Positions 10,387-22,100 of a stretch of DNA of 64,000 bases are shown in pieces. The notes beneath the pieces were generated by a model. The model had not been told where the DNA came from. It did no database searches and saw nothing but the letters and a program-made list of their open reading frames with translations. This DNA is from Gonocerus acuteangulatus (Eukaryota > Arthropoda > Insecta > Hemiptera > Coreidae). The DNA lies in the NCBI GenBank assembly GCA_946811695.1, contig OX328126.1:88085785-88149784 (forward strand), written 5' to 3'. Made by a program: the position numbers and the translations under genes. Numbering within the stretch: position 1 is the stretch's first letter; the number at the start of each line of letters is the position of its first letter.

Positions 10387-10598
10387 TTCCGGCTGCCATC
10401 ATTATAATAAACCTATCATTATTCACTAAAATATGTTTATTCTGATTGATCATTCGAATAATTTGTGAATAAAACATAAACTTCATTCACAGAATAACGA
10501 ATAATGAATAAAAGTAATTATTCTTCATTCGTGAATAAAATAATACATTTATTCATTAATCGTTATTCATCATTCTGAATAATTTTTGCCCAACACTG
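10087..10598. mobile_element. Non-autonomous hAT element with 8-bp TSD
   Basis: The left end is CAGTGTTTGGCATTATT; the right end, inverted, is CAGTGTTGGGCAAAAATTAT. The 8-bp TSD AACGGGAC is perfect at 10079-10086 and 10599-10606. The 512-bp interior is built from ATTCATTATTCG-type words plus an (AT)n run. CAGTG-type ends with an 8-bp duplication are diagnostic of hAT. The element at 48515-50255 has the same ends and is a larger relative. Confidence 0.9.
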
Positions 10599-10970
10599 AA
10601 CGGGACATACTACCTTATAACTTTTTTACGGCTTTTTTGGGTTGAAAAATGATATCCAAGAGCATTTATGTGGTGGAAAAGTTTTTAAACGTGCCTTTAA
10701 GAGGAAATACTAATCAAAAAATGGATATTTCATTACATTAAACAGTAAAGTAGTTTTTTTCTCAATGCTATGTTTTTTTTAAATCGGGCGATAAGCTAGC
10801 ACCTTCAATTTTCACCCGATCGACTGCAAATTTTAACTGCGGCTTCCTAATGATATTTGCTATTGAAGAAAGTAGGATTTTTTGTGGTATGGGTTTGCGG
10901 TTTTCTTTCATGCTCAAAATATTTAACTAAGCTTCCGTAATAAGCCTAATTATAGCATATCGCGCGAGTA

Positions 10971-11191
10971 TTTCTAAAGTGACACAACTCAAAATAAAAC
11001 TCAACTGAAAATGTGAAACTCTTGCCTGTGTAGGGGGTTTACCATTAAGACATGAAGGGCGAAACAAGTGGCTTATGGTGTACAATCTCTGAATCTAGGT
11101 TCATACAGTTTGATATATTTACCATGTCTTTCACAGTCATAACTATGACGGACTAAATAAAACCGATTTTTGAGTTGTGTCACTTTAGAAA
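10971..11191. mobile_element. 221-bp MITE with TA target
   Basis: Perfect inverted ends: TTTCTAAAGTGACACAACTC at 10971 and its complement ending at 11191, flanked by TA on both sides. Size, perfect TIRs and the TA target suggest a Tc1/mariner-mobilised MITE. There is no coding capacity. Confidence 0.85.
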
Positions 11192-11193
11192 TA

Positions 11194-11839
11194 TTAGTGA
11201 TCGTGTTTAACAAGTTATTTAGAATGCCTCAAGATGAACTATTTTAGGTGTTACAACTACTTCGTTATGCAGGAAATGAAAATCCTGGCCCAGTTAATTT
11301 TCGCCCTCAAAATATACTGCACACGGTGATTAAATGGTGGTCCATTTATACACAACATACACCTTTAGGAATGATTATAACCAAAAGTTTGCCAAAATTG
11401 GGCTGATTAATTTTAATTTTTCGATAGAAAAGCCACCAACCCTAGGAGCGCTACTACACAACGTAGGAGCCTAAGATCTCCTCAGGAGTAATTAAAAATG
11501 TACATAATAACATTCCTTGAGAATTAATTGGGATAGTTCCCTGGAGGAATAATTATCCAAGTTGGAGAACTGTGGAGAGTTGGAGATTCTCGCCATAGTT
11601 GGGATTGCTGGGAGAGACAATAGCTGGCCGAGTATCTTGCAGATTCCCAACTACAGGGTGGTTAGGGGTGGCTGTCTGTTTGCCTATTGCAGGAAATTGA
11701 TAAAGTTCTCATGGACTGGAAGGGAGTTTGGACTTTCAATCAATTCCATTCAACTAAATGGAGGCTCCTGTTCAACTAATTAGGCCCAAAGTCTTTCAGT
11801 CCGTACAATAGCAAGGATTCAATGAGCATAACGTTTTCC
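11194..11839. other. Mostly unassigned; small SINE B remnant
   Basis: A SINE B remnant (CGATAGAAAAGCCACCAACC) lies at about 11424-11445 and resembles the junction at 7078. The 73-codon frame at 11562-11783 has no recognisable domain. Nothing else is visible. Confidence 0.4.
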
Positions 11840-11892
11840 TTAAGCAGGCCATCCACGGTCCGATTTGCACTACGACTTGTGGTCAATGTTAA

Positions 11893-12311
11893 TCTATATA
11901 TATATAAAATCACCTGTAAGTTTGTCTGTCTGTTTGTTCTTTATACAAATCCACACCGTTTGACCAATTTGGACCAAACTTGGCACACATGAACTTCTTG
12001 ATACGGGAAATCTCCTAGGCTAGCTCAAAATCTTCTAGGCTTCACAGTTCAGGAGTAACGAGTTCGAAACTGTCAAATATATAAGAGTGAATTGTCAGAA
12101 ATAGCCATTTTCTTTCCAGTGTTGCCTAGGTGGAGATTAGCAAGCCAACATAACAAATTTTCTTTTGGGAACAAAACTTTTCAGTTTAAGCCTTTGTATG
12201 TTTACCTAAATTATAGCCTTATTTTCTCAGAATTTGGACAAATATTATCATATAAGTTCAATTTTCTTAATTTCTGATGAAGATGTATGTAGGGCAACAC
12301 TGGGTTCCTAG
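11893..12311 (+). mobile_element. Non-autonomous Helitron-like element
   Basis: It starts TCTATATATATATAAAAT and ends GGGCAACACTGGGTTCCTAG, inserted between A and T, which gives the Helitron hallmarks: 5' TC, 3' CTAG, AT target and no TSD. The 5' part has the GTCTGTCTGTTTGTT box and the ACCAAACTTGGCACACAT box common in insect repeats of this type. The 61-codon frame at 12092-12277 starts at a non-ATG codon and has no known domain. No Rep/helicase. Confidence 0.75.
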
Positions 12312-12825
12312 TTAAAACTACATTCATTAGATATTGGAATAAACTAAATCTAAACTAAAAATTACAACATAAAAAAACTGGTAAAACTGAAGGAGAGCGT
12401 CCTCAGCACCGATTTTTTTTCAAATTTTGCACTATAACGTATTTTGATACACTAAACACGAATCCGTTACAAAAAAAAAGTTGCTCTCAACTAGGAAATA
12501 AGTCGTTAAGCACTAAAGTTCACTGTTATTGAGGTTACAAAAGATGGCATAAACAACGTATTTGTAAGCGTGCATATTAAGAAGAATGTCTAGGACGACT
12601 TTTGGGCAAACGTGCTATGCGTTTCCGCTCGCTACTCTCGCTCAAGATAATATCAAAACTCTAGTTAAACCAACTCGCTGTTATGGATAGAATTCCGATG
12701 TTATGGAGGTTATAAATGGTTTATCAACATTTTGCCATTATTGTTCATAAATAAACACTCTTCATTTTAATAAAAATCCACACATACCTATTTTTACCCT
12801 TGTTCTGAATCAATGCTATAAACTA

Positions 12826-13080
12826 ATTAGTGAATTAAAAACTAAAACTAAACTAAAATCATAAATCAAAGTCACTTCTGCTTAAATTAAACTAATTACC
12901 ACACTAAAACTAAACACAACTATTTATTAAGAAAATACTCTTAATGAATGACTATTAATACTCTTAACACATGATTATTAATTTTACTAATCTAGAACTA
13001 AAACTAATAATATAACGTGAATTTATTTTTAGTTAGAATGAATAAACGTTAGTTTAGCAAACTAACGTTAATTTTGCCAG
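12826..13080 (+). repeat. Dispersed AACTAAA-rich repeat, copy 1
   Basis: It shares long stretches with 28690-28875 in the same orientation: ACAACTATTTATTAA, ACACATGATTA, AACTAATAATATAACG, TTATTTTTAGTTAGAATGAA and the end AACTAACG. An old repeat of unknown class. Confidence 0.75.
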
Positions 13081-13456
13081 ACACTGCTTGTGGGTCCAAC
13101 TTCCGAAGCTGGACCACAAATCGGATCGTCAATGGGCTTGTCGGATTGTTGGAAGTCTAGTCGAAACATTTAGAGGGACGACTCGAAGGTCTGACATCCG
13201 ACTGGTGACGGAGTTAGAGCGTGAGTCGGATCAAAGTCGTCCAACTTAGCTCAGTCAGTGCTTGACCTTCGGGCATCTTCGGTCTGCACTCGATACATTT
13301 TTCGGCTCGTGAGCGACGAATACAGTCCTGAAAACAGGCTAGGACTAAAGTTGGATCGCTAGTTGGATAACAAGTCGGAGAGTGAGTGGAGTCGACTATC
13401 CAACTAGTAGTCCTACTAAGTCGGACTACAAAGCGGAACGTGAATGGCCTGCTTTA

Positions 13457-13740
13457 AACGATGTAGCTTTTATGGAGGGATGAAATAATTTGGACAAATT
13501 TCTTAAAATCTTCACCCATCCTGCGAAACAAGCACCAAGCAGGGTTCTCGTTAAAATGTATTTATATAAATACGAATTTTCGTTATGGGCGGAGGCCAAA
13601 ACTAAAAATAAAATCACTAAGTAGTGTCAACAACTTTATCACCTCTCTACATATTTCGTACTCATTTGGTGCCTCTTCAGGGAATGTGTTACAAATATAA
13701 AAACTTACAGCCTCAACTTGAGGACAACCTTCCACTAGTT
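13457..13740 (-). repeat. Repeat fragments with a degraded hammerhead-like motif
   Basis: 13460-13560 resembles the dispersed repeat at 3573 (a TGGAGGGATGAAATAATTTG block, then GTTAAAATGTAT). 13625-13740, on the minus strand, resembles the foldback end at 668: CTGAAGA, a GGCACC hairpin remnant, GAAATATGTAGAGAGG. Stems I and II are weak, so this copy is probably dead. Confidence 0.5.
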
Positions 13741-14044
13741 GAGCCACGTCTAGACTGGTCAAGCGCAGATTTAAAACGAATTGAGAGAATTAATTTGAAG
13801 ATGATATCTTGCAATGAAAGGGCCAGATTTCCCTGTGCTGAGGTTTAATACAGGGGGAGAAGCGAACAAAGCCCTCACCAACGCTAGCCGTTAACATGAA
13901 TTATAGCTTGGAAGGGATCCAACACAGATACTCAAAATTATAATCATATTCAAAAGGTATAATATCTAACCTTTTGAATATGTTTCTTATTATATTCCTC
14001 TTTTCTCCAAAAGAAATTTCTGAGGTCAAACTCAGTCTCACAAC

Positions 14045-14660
14045 TTAAAAACAGCAGCCTCTTTATTAAAACCTTGTATTCCAGTAGGAAGTTGGTAACA
14101 GGTTCATTCAGTCGACAAATATATTTTTATACAAATATATTTGCTGTTACCAACTTCCTACAACAACTTGGGATCTAGACAATAACTTGAATTCTTGACC
14201 TTGTCATCCTGGCATATTTCTCAAACAAATTTATTTTATAGCTATAAATCTTGCCCTAAGGGCGCCTTTACATCTGACATTTCTCTCAGGAAATATATCT
14301 CAGGTGTCGGATAGATAATTAACATAATTGTCAGTGATAGATAATTGAGAAGTGTCAGATGTAAACGCACCCTTATTGCTCGTGATAGAAACATATATAC
14401 ATCTGAGGCATAAATGGTTTGAAGTTTACATTAGTTACAATTCCTGTCTGACATAAATATCCTGCAATAACTATCAGGTGAAAATGCACCCCTAAAGCAT
14501 AGCCAGTGAACAAGTTTGCTTTCCAACAAAATGGTGCAATGTCTGTGCTTTAGGACTTGATTTATGCCTATAAAATAAATTTGTTTGAAAAATATGCCAG
14601 GATGACAAGGCCTAGAATACAAGATTTTAATAAAGTGGCTGTTGTTTTTAAGTATTTGAA
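14045..14660. mobile_element. Foldback element with nested inserts
   Basis: CTTAAAAACAGCAGCC with CCTTGTATTCCAG on the left, and TTGTCATCCTGGCATATTTC with AAACAAATTTATTTTA, recur in inverse at 14570-14660. The left arm is interrupted at 14083-14158 by a hairpin insert (GTAGGAAGTTGGTAACAG and its complement). The loop holds a separate MITE. A degraded hammerhead-like sequence (TTGAAGACGG...GGCCGAAATGTT) follows the right arm at 14656-14684, linking it to the Penelope-like end family. Confidence 0.7.
14253..14497. mobile_element. MITE, TTTACATCTGACA family
   Basis: It begins CTAAGGGCGCCTTTACATCT and ends ATGCACCCCTAAAG. It shares CAGGAAATATAT, GATAGAAA.ATATAT and CCTGCAATAACTA boxes with the element at 42568-42990. 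An internal inverse copy of the end (AGATGTAAACGCACCCTTA) lies at about 14354. Family membership is clear; class and TSD are not. Confidence 0.7.
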
Positions 14661-14785
14661 GACGGTCTGAAGGCCGAAATGTTATGTGAAATGGAGTTGA
14701 AATAAATAAATGAAATATTTATGGTCTGAGATTATAATCACAATAAGGTGTTTTAATTACCTTTGAATATTGTTATTATATATTA

Positions 14786-14935
14786 CTAGCTGAATACCCG
14801 TGCTTCGTCACGGCAGATAAGTAGTTATTTTATTGTGTTAAATAATGTTTCATTAAAATTACGTTACTATACAATTCTGTGCAGTTTATTACAGCACGGT
14901 TCCCGTCATACTATATTTTATTCAATGGGCGTTAA
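14786..14935 (-). mobile_element. Helitron-like 3' end, minus strand
   Basis: Read on the minus strand the sequence ends CCGTGACGAAGCACGG, then GTATTCAGCTAG, then T: a 5-bp hairpin (CCGTG/CACGG) shortly before the terminal CTAG, inserted next to T. This is the standard Helitron 3' terminus. The 5' end cannot be placed; the extent to 14935 is a guess. Confidence 0.65.
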
Positions 14936-15080
14936 AATTTAAAAGTTTATGTTTCCAAGAAGTCATATGGTAACACCCAATATATTTACGAGTATTACCA
15001 AGGTTATAGGCGAGGAGGCTGTGCAAGGGTTCCGGATATTATTACCTCGCCTGGAAAACCTAAGGATATGCCATACATCA
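14936..15080 (+). repeat. Dispersed repeat (GCTGTGCAAGGGTTC box)
   Basis: GCTGTGCAAGGGTTC and GGATATTATTACCTCG recur at 38817-38845 (same orientation) and inverted at 37096-37130, with related flanks (aagaagt...tggtaac). Probably a fragment of the foldback element described at 36712-39415. Confidence 0.75.
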
Positions 15081-15132
15081 CGGTTTAATGATTATGATTA
15101 AACATTTATATATGCATAACATTGATTCGAAT

Positions 15133-15292
15133 GTACCAGTTTCCGTAAATCACCGAAGTTAAGCAACGTCGGGCTTAGTCAGTACCTGAATGGGTGACCA
15201 AACACGTGCTGTTGTCATTATAAAAGGGTGGTAATCTGTAGATAGCCCGGCGCTAATAACCAAATAGTTGATGCGCCGTTTAAAAAAAAAAC
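15133..15292 (+). repeat. 5S rRNA-derived SINE (SINE3-like)
   Basis: The head (TCACCGAAGTTAAGCAACGT, then CGGGCTTAGTCAGTACCTG, AATGGGTGACC) matches the internal promoter half of eukaryotic 5S rRNA. The 3' tail (CGGCGCTAATAACC...GATGCGCCGTT plus A-run) is the same as in the tRNA-headed SINE family A. The TSD is about 15 bp (13/15 identical): AACATTGATTCGAAT at 15118-15132 and AACATTGACTCAAAT at 15293-15307. The 5S part is incomplete at its 5' side, so this is a 5'-truncated SINE and not a 5S gene. Confidence 0.88.
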
Positions 15293-15479
15293 AACATTGA
15301 CTCAAATCTTAACAATATTTAATTTCCCTAAAAACAAGTATCGGATTGTGGTATGCCTCCTCAGGAGCCCAAAAACGTTTCACTATTTTAGTACAGGCTA
15401 CAAGAACGAAGGCAGACCTTCAGTGATGACGTGGGCCTCGTAGCGAATAGTTCGTCTACATTTTATTAGGCTGTATCTA

Positions 15480-15600
15480 GTTTTTAGTCACCTGAAGAGG
15501 CATATAAGCATCCGAAACATTAGAGCCAATTTTAATAAATTGACAATTACGTTAATTCATAATTTTATTCATTAACCTTCTGTCTACATAACAATATAAC
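15480..15600 (+). repeat. Degraded Penelope-like end
   Basis: CACCTGAAGAGGCATATAAG, then CATCCGAAACATTAGAGCC, keeps CTGAAGA and GAAAC, but stem II is poor. It is followed by AATAAATTGACAATTACGTT and TTCATTAACCTTCTGTCTAC, the family end also seen at 876-893 and 40445-40465. Confidence 0.5.
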
Positions 15601-15733
15601 TTACCTGTACACTTAACACATTCGCTGCCGGCTCCTTAGCTCATACGGCTTGGTCACGTCTTATGGACTTACAAGGGAACATCCCCAAGTGTCCGGACCC
15701 AATTTTGACGAAACTTTGTATATTTATTATTGA

Positions 15734-15945
15734 TATTATTATTTAAATAGGTTGAATTTTTTTTTTTTTTTTATATCGAGTTTAGAAAATGATATCGACA
15801 TGATTCTTTCACCAATTCATTTGTTTTATAGAGAAGATTAAAGGAAAAATACAATCGTTCAAAAATAATTTATATTTCGTCAAATAAATCCAAAAATATG
15901 CTTACGTTTGAAGTAAACTAGTATTATACATTTTTACATAAAAGT
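15734..15945 (+). repeat. Single-copy arm of the satellite-bearing element
   Basis: One unit related to the 84-bp satellite (ATCGAGTTTAGAAAATGATA, then TTCTTTCACCAATTCATTTG), followed by the usual flank AGATTAAAGGAAAAATACAA, ATATTTCGTCAAATAAAT and GTAAACTAGTATTA. It closely matches the inverted arm at 23090-23280. It is interrupted on its right by the hairpin at 15946. Confidence 0.8.
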
Positions 15946-16106
15946 GCACTTTGGAAGGGTGATTTGAACCCTTAATCATGAAATTGGGCCGATATAAAAA
16001 AATACGTATCGATTAGTTTCCCGTGCATAGAAACTAATCGATAGGTATTTTTTTATATCGGCCCAATTGCACGTTTAAGGGTTGAAAGCACCCTTCCAAT
16101 GTGCAC
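15946..16106. mobile_element. Long-hairpin MITE
   Basis: Arms of about 75 bp (15946-16021 and 16030-16106) start GTGCACTTTGGAAGGGTG and end with its near-complement, leaving a loop of about 8 nt. The inner arms are near-perfect (ATCGATTAGTTTC/GAAACTAATCGAT). No coding capacity. Confidence 0.85.
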
Positions 16107-17065
16107 TTCAAATATTTTAACAAGGGGAGTATACAGTGGTAGGGTAACCGATTTGATCCATTTTTCCCTGATGATTACACATCGAAAAATACATGTCCGA
16201 GCGTTCCGTCCAATGCGCCTTAGGAGCCGAGAAATAAAATAAAATAGATTGAAAATGATTTATTTTATATATCGTGTTTAGAAAATGATATTATTATATT
16301 CTTTCACAAATTCATTTGTTTTAGAGAGTAAATTGAAAATCATTTATTTTATATATCGTGTTTAGAAAATGATATTATTATATTCTTTCACAAATTCATT
16401 TGTTTTAGAGAGTAAATTGAAAATCATTTATTTTATATATCGTGTTTAGAAAATGATATTATTATATTCTTTCACAAATTCATTTGTTTTAGAGAGTAAA
16501 TTGAAAATGATTTATTCTATATATCGTGTTTAGAAAATGATATTATTATATTCTTTCACAAATTCATTTGTTTTAGAGAGTAAATTGAAAATCATTTATT
16601 TTATATATCGTGTTTAGAAAATGATATTATTATATTCTTTCACAAATTCATTTGTTTTAGAGAGTAAATTGAAAATGATTTATTTTATATATCGTGTTTA
16701 GAAAATGATATTATTATATTCTTTCACAAATTCATTTGTTTTAGAGAGTAAATTGAAAATGATTTATTTTATATATCGTGTTTAGAAAATGATATTATTA
16801 TATTCTTTCACAAATTCATTTGTTTTAGAGAGTAAATTGAAAATGATTTATTCTATATATCGTGTTTAGAAAATGATATTATTATATTCTTTCACAAATT
16901 CATTTGTTTTAGAGAGCAGATTGAAAATGATTTATTCTATATATCGTGTTTAGAAAATGATATTATTATATTCTTTCACAAATTCATTTGTTTTAGAGAG
17001 TAGATTGAAAATGATTTATTTTATATATCGTGTTTAGAAAATGATATTATTATATTCTTTCACAA

Positions 17066-17122
17066 CGGCGCTAATGGCCTAGTTGTCGAAGCGCCGTAAA
17101 AAAAAAAGAAAAAAAAAAAAAA
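17066..17122 (+). repeat. SINE-tail insertion in satellite, copy 1
   Basis: A 57-bp insert, CGGCGCTAATGGCCTAGTTG then TCGAAGCGCCGT and an A-rich run, is the 3' tail of SINE family A / 5S SINE. TSD ATTCTTTCACAA lies at 17054-17065 and 17123-17134. Its truncation point sits exactly at the base of the CGGCGC/GCGCCG hairpin. Confidence 0.92.
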
Positions 17123-18478
17123 ATTCTTTCACAAATTCATTTGTTTTAGAGAGTAAATTGAAAATGATTTATTCTATATATCGTGTTTAGAAAATGATAT
17201 TATTATATTCTTTCACAAATTCATTTGTTTTAGAGAGTAAATTGAAAATGATTTATTTTATATATCGTGTTTAGAAAATGATATTATTATATTCTTTCAC
17301 AAATTCATTTGTTTTAGAGAGTAAATTGAAAATGATTTATTTTATATATCGTGTTTAGAAAATGATATTATTATATTCTTTCACAAATTCATTTGTTTTA
17401 GAGAGTAAATTGAAAATGATTTATTTTATATATCGTGTTTAGAAAATGATATTATTATATTCTTTCACAAATTCATTTGTTTTAGAGAGTAAATTGAAAA
17501 TGATTTATTTTATATATCGTGTTTAGAAAATGATATTATTATATTCTTTCACAAATTCATTTGTTTTAGAGAGTAAATTGAAAATGATTTATTCTATATA
17601 TCGTGTTTAGAAAATGATATTATTATATTCTTTCACAAATTCATTTGTTTTAGAGAGTAAATTGAAAATGATTTATTTTATATATCGTGTTTAGAAAATG
17701 ATATTATTATATTCTTTCACAAATTCATTTGTTTTAGAGAGTAAATTGAAAATGATTTATTTTATATATCGTGTTTAGAAAATGATATTATTATATTCTT
17801 TCACAAATTCATTTGTTTTAGAGAGTAAATTGAAAATGATTTATTTTATATATCGTGTTTAGAAAATGATATTATTATATTCTTTCACAAATTCATTTGT
17901 TTTAGAGAGTAAATTGAAAATGATTTATTCTATATATCGTGTTTAGAAAATGATATTATTATATTCTTTCACAAATTCATTTGTTTTAGAGAGTAAATTG
18001 AAAATCATTTATTTTATATATCGTGTTTAGAAAATGATATTATTATATTCTTTCACAAATTCATTTGTTTTAGAGAGTAAATTGAAAATGATTTATTTTA
18101 TATATCGTGTTTAGAAAATGATATTATTATATTCTTTCACAAATTCATTTGTTTTAGAGAGTAAATTGAAAATGATTTATTTTATATATCGTGTTTAGAA
18201 AATGATATTATTATATTCTTTCACAAATTCATTTGTTTTAGAGAGTAAATTGAAAATGATTTATTCTATATATCGTGTTTAGAAAATGATATTATTATAT
18301 TCTTTCACAAATTCATTTTTTTTAGAGAGCAGATTGAAAATGATTTATTCTATATATCGTGTTTAGAAAATGATATTATTATATTCTTTCACAAATTCAT
18401 TTGTTTTAGAGAGTAGATTGAAAATGATTTATTTTATATATCGTGTTTAGAAAATGATATTATTATATTCTTTCACAA

Positions 18479-18536
18479 CGGCGCTAATGGCCTAGTTGTC
18501 GAAGCGCCGTAAAAAAAAAAGAAAAAAAAAAAAAAA
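18479..18536 (+). repeat. SINE-tail insertion in satellite, copy 2
   Basis: Same insert, same satellite position and same TSD as copy 1, 1413 bp downstream. This is 16 satellite units plus the insert and one TSD. Confidence 0.92.
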
Positions 18537-19052
18537 ATTCTTTCACAAATTCATTTGTTTTAGAGAGTAAATTGAAAATCATTTATTTTATATATCGTGT
18601 TTAGAAAATGATATTATTATATTCTTTCACAAATTCATTTGTTTTAGAGAGTAAATTGAAAATGATTTATTTTATATATCGTGTTTAGAAAATGATATTA
18701 TTATATTCTTTCACAAATTCATTTGTTTTAGAGAGTAAATTGAAAATGATTTATTTTATATATCGTGTTTAGAAAATGATATTATTATATTCTTTCACAA
18801 ATTCATTTGTTTTAGAGAGTAAATTGAAAATGATTTATTCTATATATCGTGTTTAGAAAATGATATTATTATATTCTTTCACAAATTCATTTTTTTTAGA
18901 GAGCAGATTGAAAATGATTTATTCTATATATCGTGTTTAGAAAATGATATTATTATATTCTTTCACAAATTCATTTGTTTTAGAGAGTAGATTGAAAATG
19001 ATTTATTTTATATATCGTGTTTAGAAAATGATATTATTATATTCTTTCACAA

Positions 19053-19110
19053 CGGCGCTAATGGCCTAGTTGTCGAAGCGCCGTAAAAAAAAAAGAAAAA
19101 AAAAAAAAAA
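19053..19110 (+). repeat. SINE-tail insertion in satellite, copy 3
   Basis: Same insert again, 574 bp after copy 2 (6 units plus insert and TSD). Identical breakpoints in all three copies show one insertion followed by array duplication. Confidence 0.92.
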
Positions 19111-22100
19111 ATTCTTTCACAAATTCATTTGTTTTAGAGAGTAAATTGAAAATGATTTATTTTATATATCGTGTTTAGAAAATGATATTATTATATTCTT
19201 TCACAAATTCATTTGTTTTAGAGAGTAAATTGAAAATGATTTATTTTATATATCGTGTTTAGAAAATGATATTATTATATTCTTTCACAAATTCATTTGT
19301 TTTAGAGAGTAAATTGAAAATGATTTATTTTATATATCGTGTTTAGAAAATGATATTATTATATTCTTTCACAAATTCATTTGTTTTAGAGAGTAAATTG
19401 AAAATGATTTATTTTATATATCGTGTTTAGAAAATGATATTATTATATTCTTTCACAAATTCATTTGTTTTAGAGAGTAAATTGAAAATGATTTATTTTA
19501 TATATCGTGTTTAGAAAATGATATTATTATATTCTTTCACAAATTCATTTGTTTTAGAGAGTAAATTGAAAATGATTTATTTTATATATCGTGTTTAGAA
19601 AATGATATTATTATATTCTTTCACAAATTCATTTGTTTTAGAGAGTAAATTGAAAATGATTTATTTTATATATCGTGTTTAGAAAATGATATTATTATAT
19701 TCTTTCACAAATTCATTTGTTTTAGAGAGTAGATTGAAAATGATTTATTCTATATATCGTGTTTAGAAAATGATATTATTATATTCTTTCACAAATTCAT
19801 TTGTTTTAGAGAGTAAATTGAAAATGATTTATTTTATATATCGTGTTTAGAAAATGATATTATTATATTCTTTCACAAATTCATTTGTTTTAGAGAGTAA
19901 ATTGAAAATGATTTATTTTATATATCGTGTTTAGAAAATGATATTATTATATTCTTTCACAAATTCATTTGTTTTAGAGAGTAAATTGAAAATGATTTAT
20001 TTTATATATCGTGTTTAGAAAATGATATTATTATATTCTTTCACAAATTCATTTGTTTTAGAGAGTAGATTGAAAATGATTTATTCTATATATCGTGTTT
20101 AGAAAATGATATTATTATATTCTTTCACAAATTCATTTGTTTTAGAGAGTAAATTGAAAATGATTTATTTTATATATCGTGTTTAGAAAATGATATTATT
20201 ATATTCTTTCACAAATTCATTTGTTTTAGAGAGTAAATTGAAAATCATTTATTTTATATATCGTGTTTAGAAAATGATATTATTATATTCTTTCACAAAT
20301 TCATTTGTTTTAGAGAGTAAATTGAAAATGATTTATTCTATATATCGTGTTTAGAAAATGATATTATTATATTCTTTCACAAATTCATTTGTTTTAGAGA
20401 GTAAATTGAAAATCATTTATTTTATATATCGTGTTTAGAAAATGATATTATTATATTCTTTCACAAATTCATTTGTTTTAGAGAGTAAATTGAAAATGAT
20501 TTATTTTATATATCGTGTTTAGAAAATGATATTATTATATTCTTTCACAAATTCATTTGTTTTAGAGAGTAAATTGAAAATGATTTATTTTATATATCGT
20601 GTTTAGAAAATGATATTATTATATTCTTTCACAAATTCATTTGTTTTAGAGAGTAAATTGAAAATGATTTATTCTATATATCGTGTTTAGAAAATGATAT
20701 TATTATATTCTTTCACAAATTCATTTGTTTTAGAGAGTAAATTGAAAATGATTTATTTTATATATCGTGTTTAGAAAATGATATTATTATATTCTTTCAC
20801 AAATTCATTTGTTTTAGAGAGTAAATTGAAAATCATTTATTTTATATATCGTGTTTAGAAAATGATATTATTATATTCTTTCACAAATTCATTTGTTTTA
20901 GAGAGTAAATTGAAAATGATTTATTTTATATATCGTGTTTAGAAAATGATATTATTATATTCTTTCACAAATTCATTTGTTTTAGAGAGTAAATTGAAAA
21001 TCATTTATTTTATATATCGTGTTTAGAAAATGATATTATTATATTCTTTCACAAATTCATTTGTTTTAGAGAGTAAATTGAAAATGATTTATTTTATATA
21101 TCGTGTTTAGAAAATGATATTATTATATTCTTTCACAAATTCATTTGTTTTAGAGAGTAAATTGAAAATGATTTATTCTATATATCGTGTTTAGAAAATG
21201 ATATTATTATATTCTTTCACAAATTCATTTGTTTTAGAGAGTAAATTGAAAATCATTTATTTTATATATCGTGTTTAGAAAATGATATTATTATATTCTT
21301 TCACAAATTCATTTGTTATAGAGAGTAAATTGAAAATGATTTATTTTATATATCGTGTTTAGAAAATGATATTATTATATTCTTTCACAAATTCATTTGT
21401 TTTAGAGAGTAAATTGAAAATGATTTATTCTATATATCGTGTTTAGAAAATGATATTATTATATTCTTTCACAAATTCATTTGTTTTAGAGAGTAAATTG
21501 AAAATCATTTATTTTATATATCGTGTTTAGAAAATGATATTATTATATTCTTTCACAAATTCATTTGTTTTAGAGAGTAAATTGAAAATGATTTATTTTA
21601 TATATCGTGTTTAGAAAATGATATTATTATATTCTTTCACAAATTCATTTGTTTTAGAGAGTAAATTGAAAATGATTTATTTTATATATCGTGTTTAGAA
21701 AATGATATTATTATATTCTTTCACAAATTCATTTGTTTTAGAGAGTAAATTGAAAATGATTTATTCTATATATCGTGTTTAGAAAATGATATTATTATAT
21801 TCTTTCACAAATTCATTTGTTTTAGAGAGCAGATTGAAAATGATTTATTCTATATATCGTGTTTAGAAAATGATATTATTATATTCTTTCACAAATTCAT
21901 TTGTTTTAGAGAGTAGATTGAAAATGATTTATTTTATATATCGTGTTTAGAAAATGATATTATTATATTCTTTCACAAATTCATTTGTTTTAGAGAGTAA
22001 ATTGAAAATGATTTATTTTATATATCGTGTTTAGAAAATGATATTATTATATTCTTTCACAAATTCATTTGTTTTAGAGAGTAAATTGAAAATGATTTAT

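Larger units (their letters stand above)
11843..13453. mobile_element. TIR element with TTA TSD (PIF/Harbinger-like)
   Basis: The ends AGCAGGCCATCCACGGTCCG (left) and AGCAGGCCATTCACGTTCCG (right, inverted) are flanked by TTA at 11840-11842 and 13454-13456. A 3-bp TTA/TWA target is characteristic of PIF/Harbinger. Just inside, both ends are rich in GGTCCGA/TCGGACT words (13080-13440). There is no transposase. The left part is split by a Helitron-like insertion and the interior holds another dispersed repeat, so the original MITE was probably short. Confidence 0.75.

Noticed and set aside
15145..15215. 5S rRNA gene
   Set aside because: Only the internal and 3' part of 5S is present, diverged, and fused to a SINE tail with a TSD.
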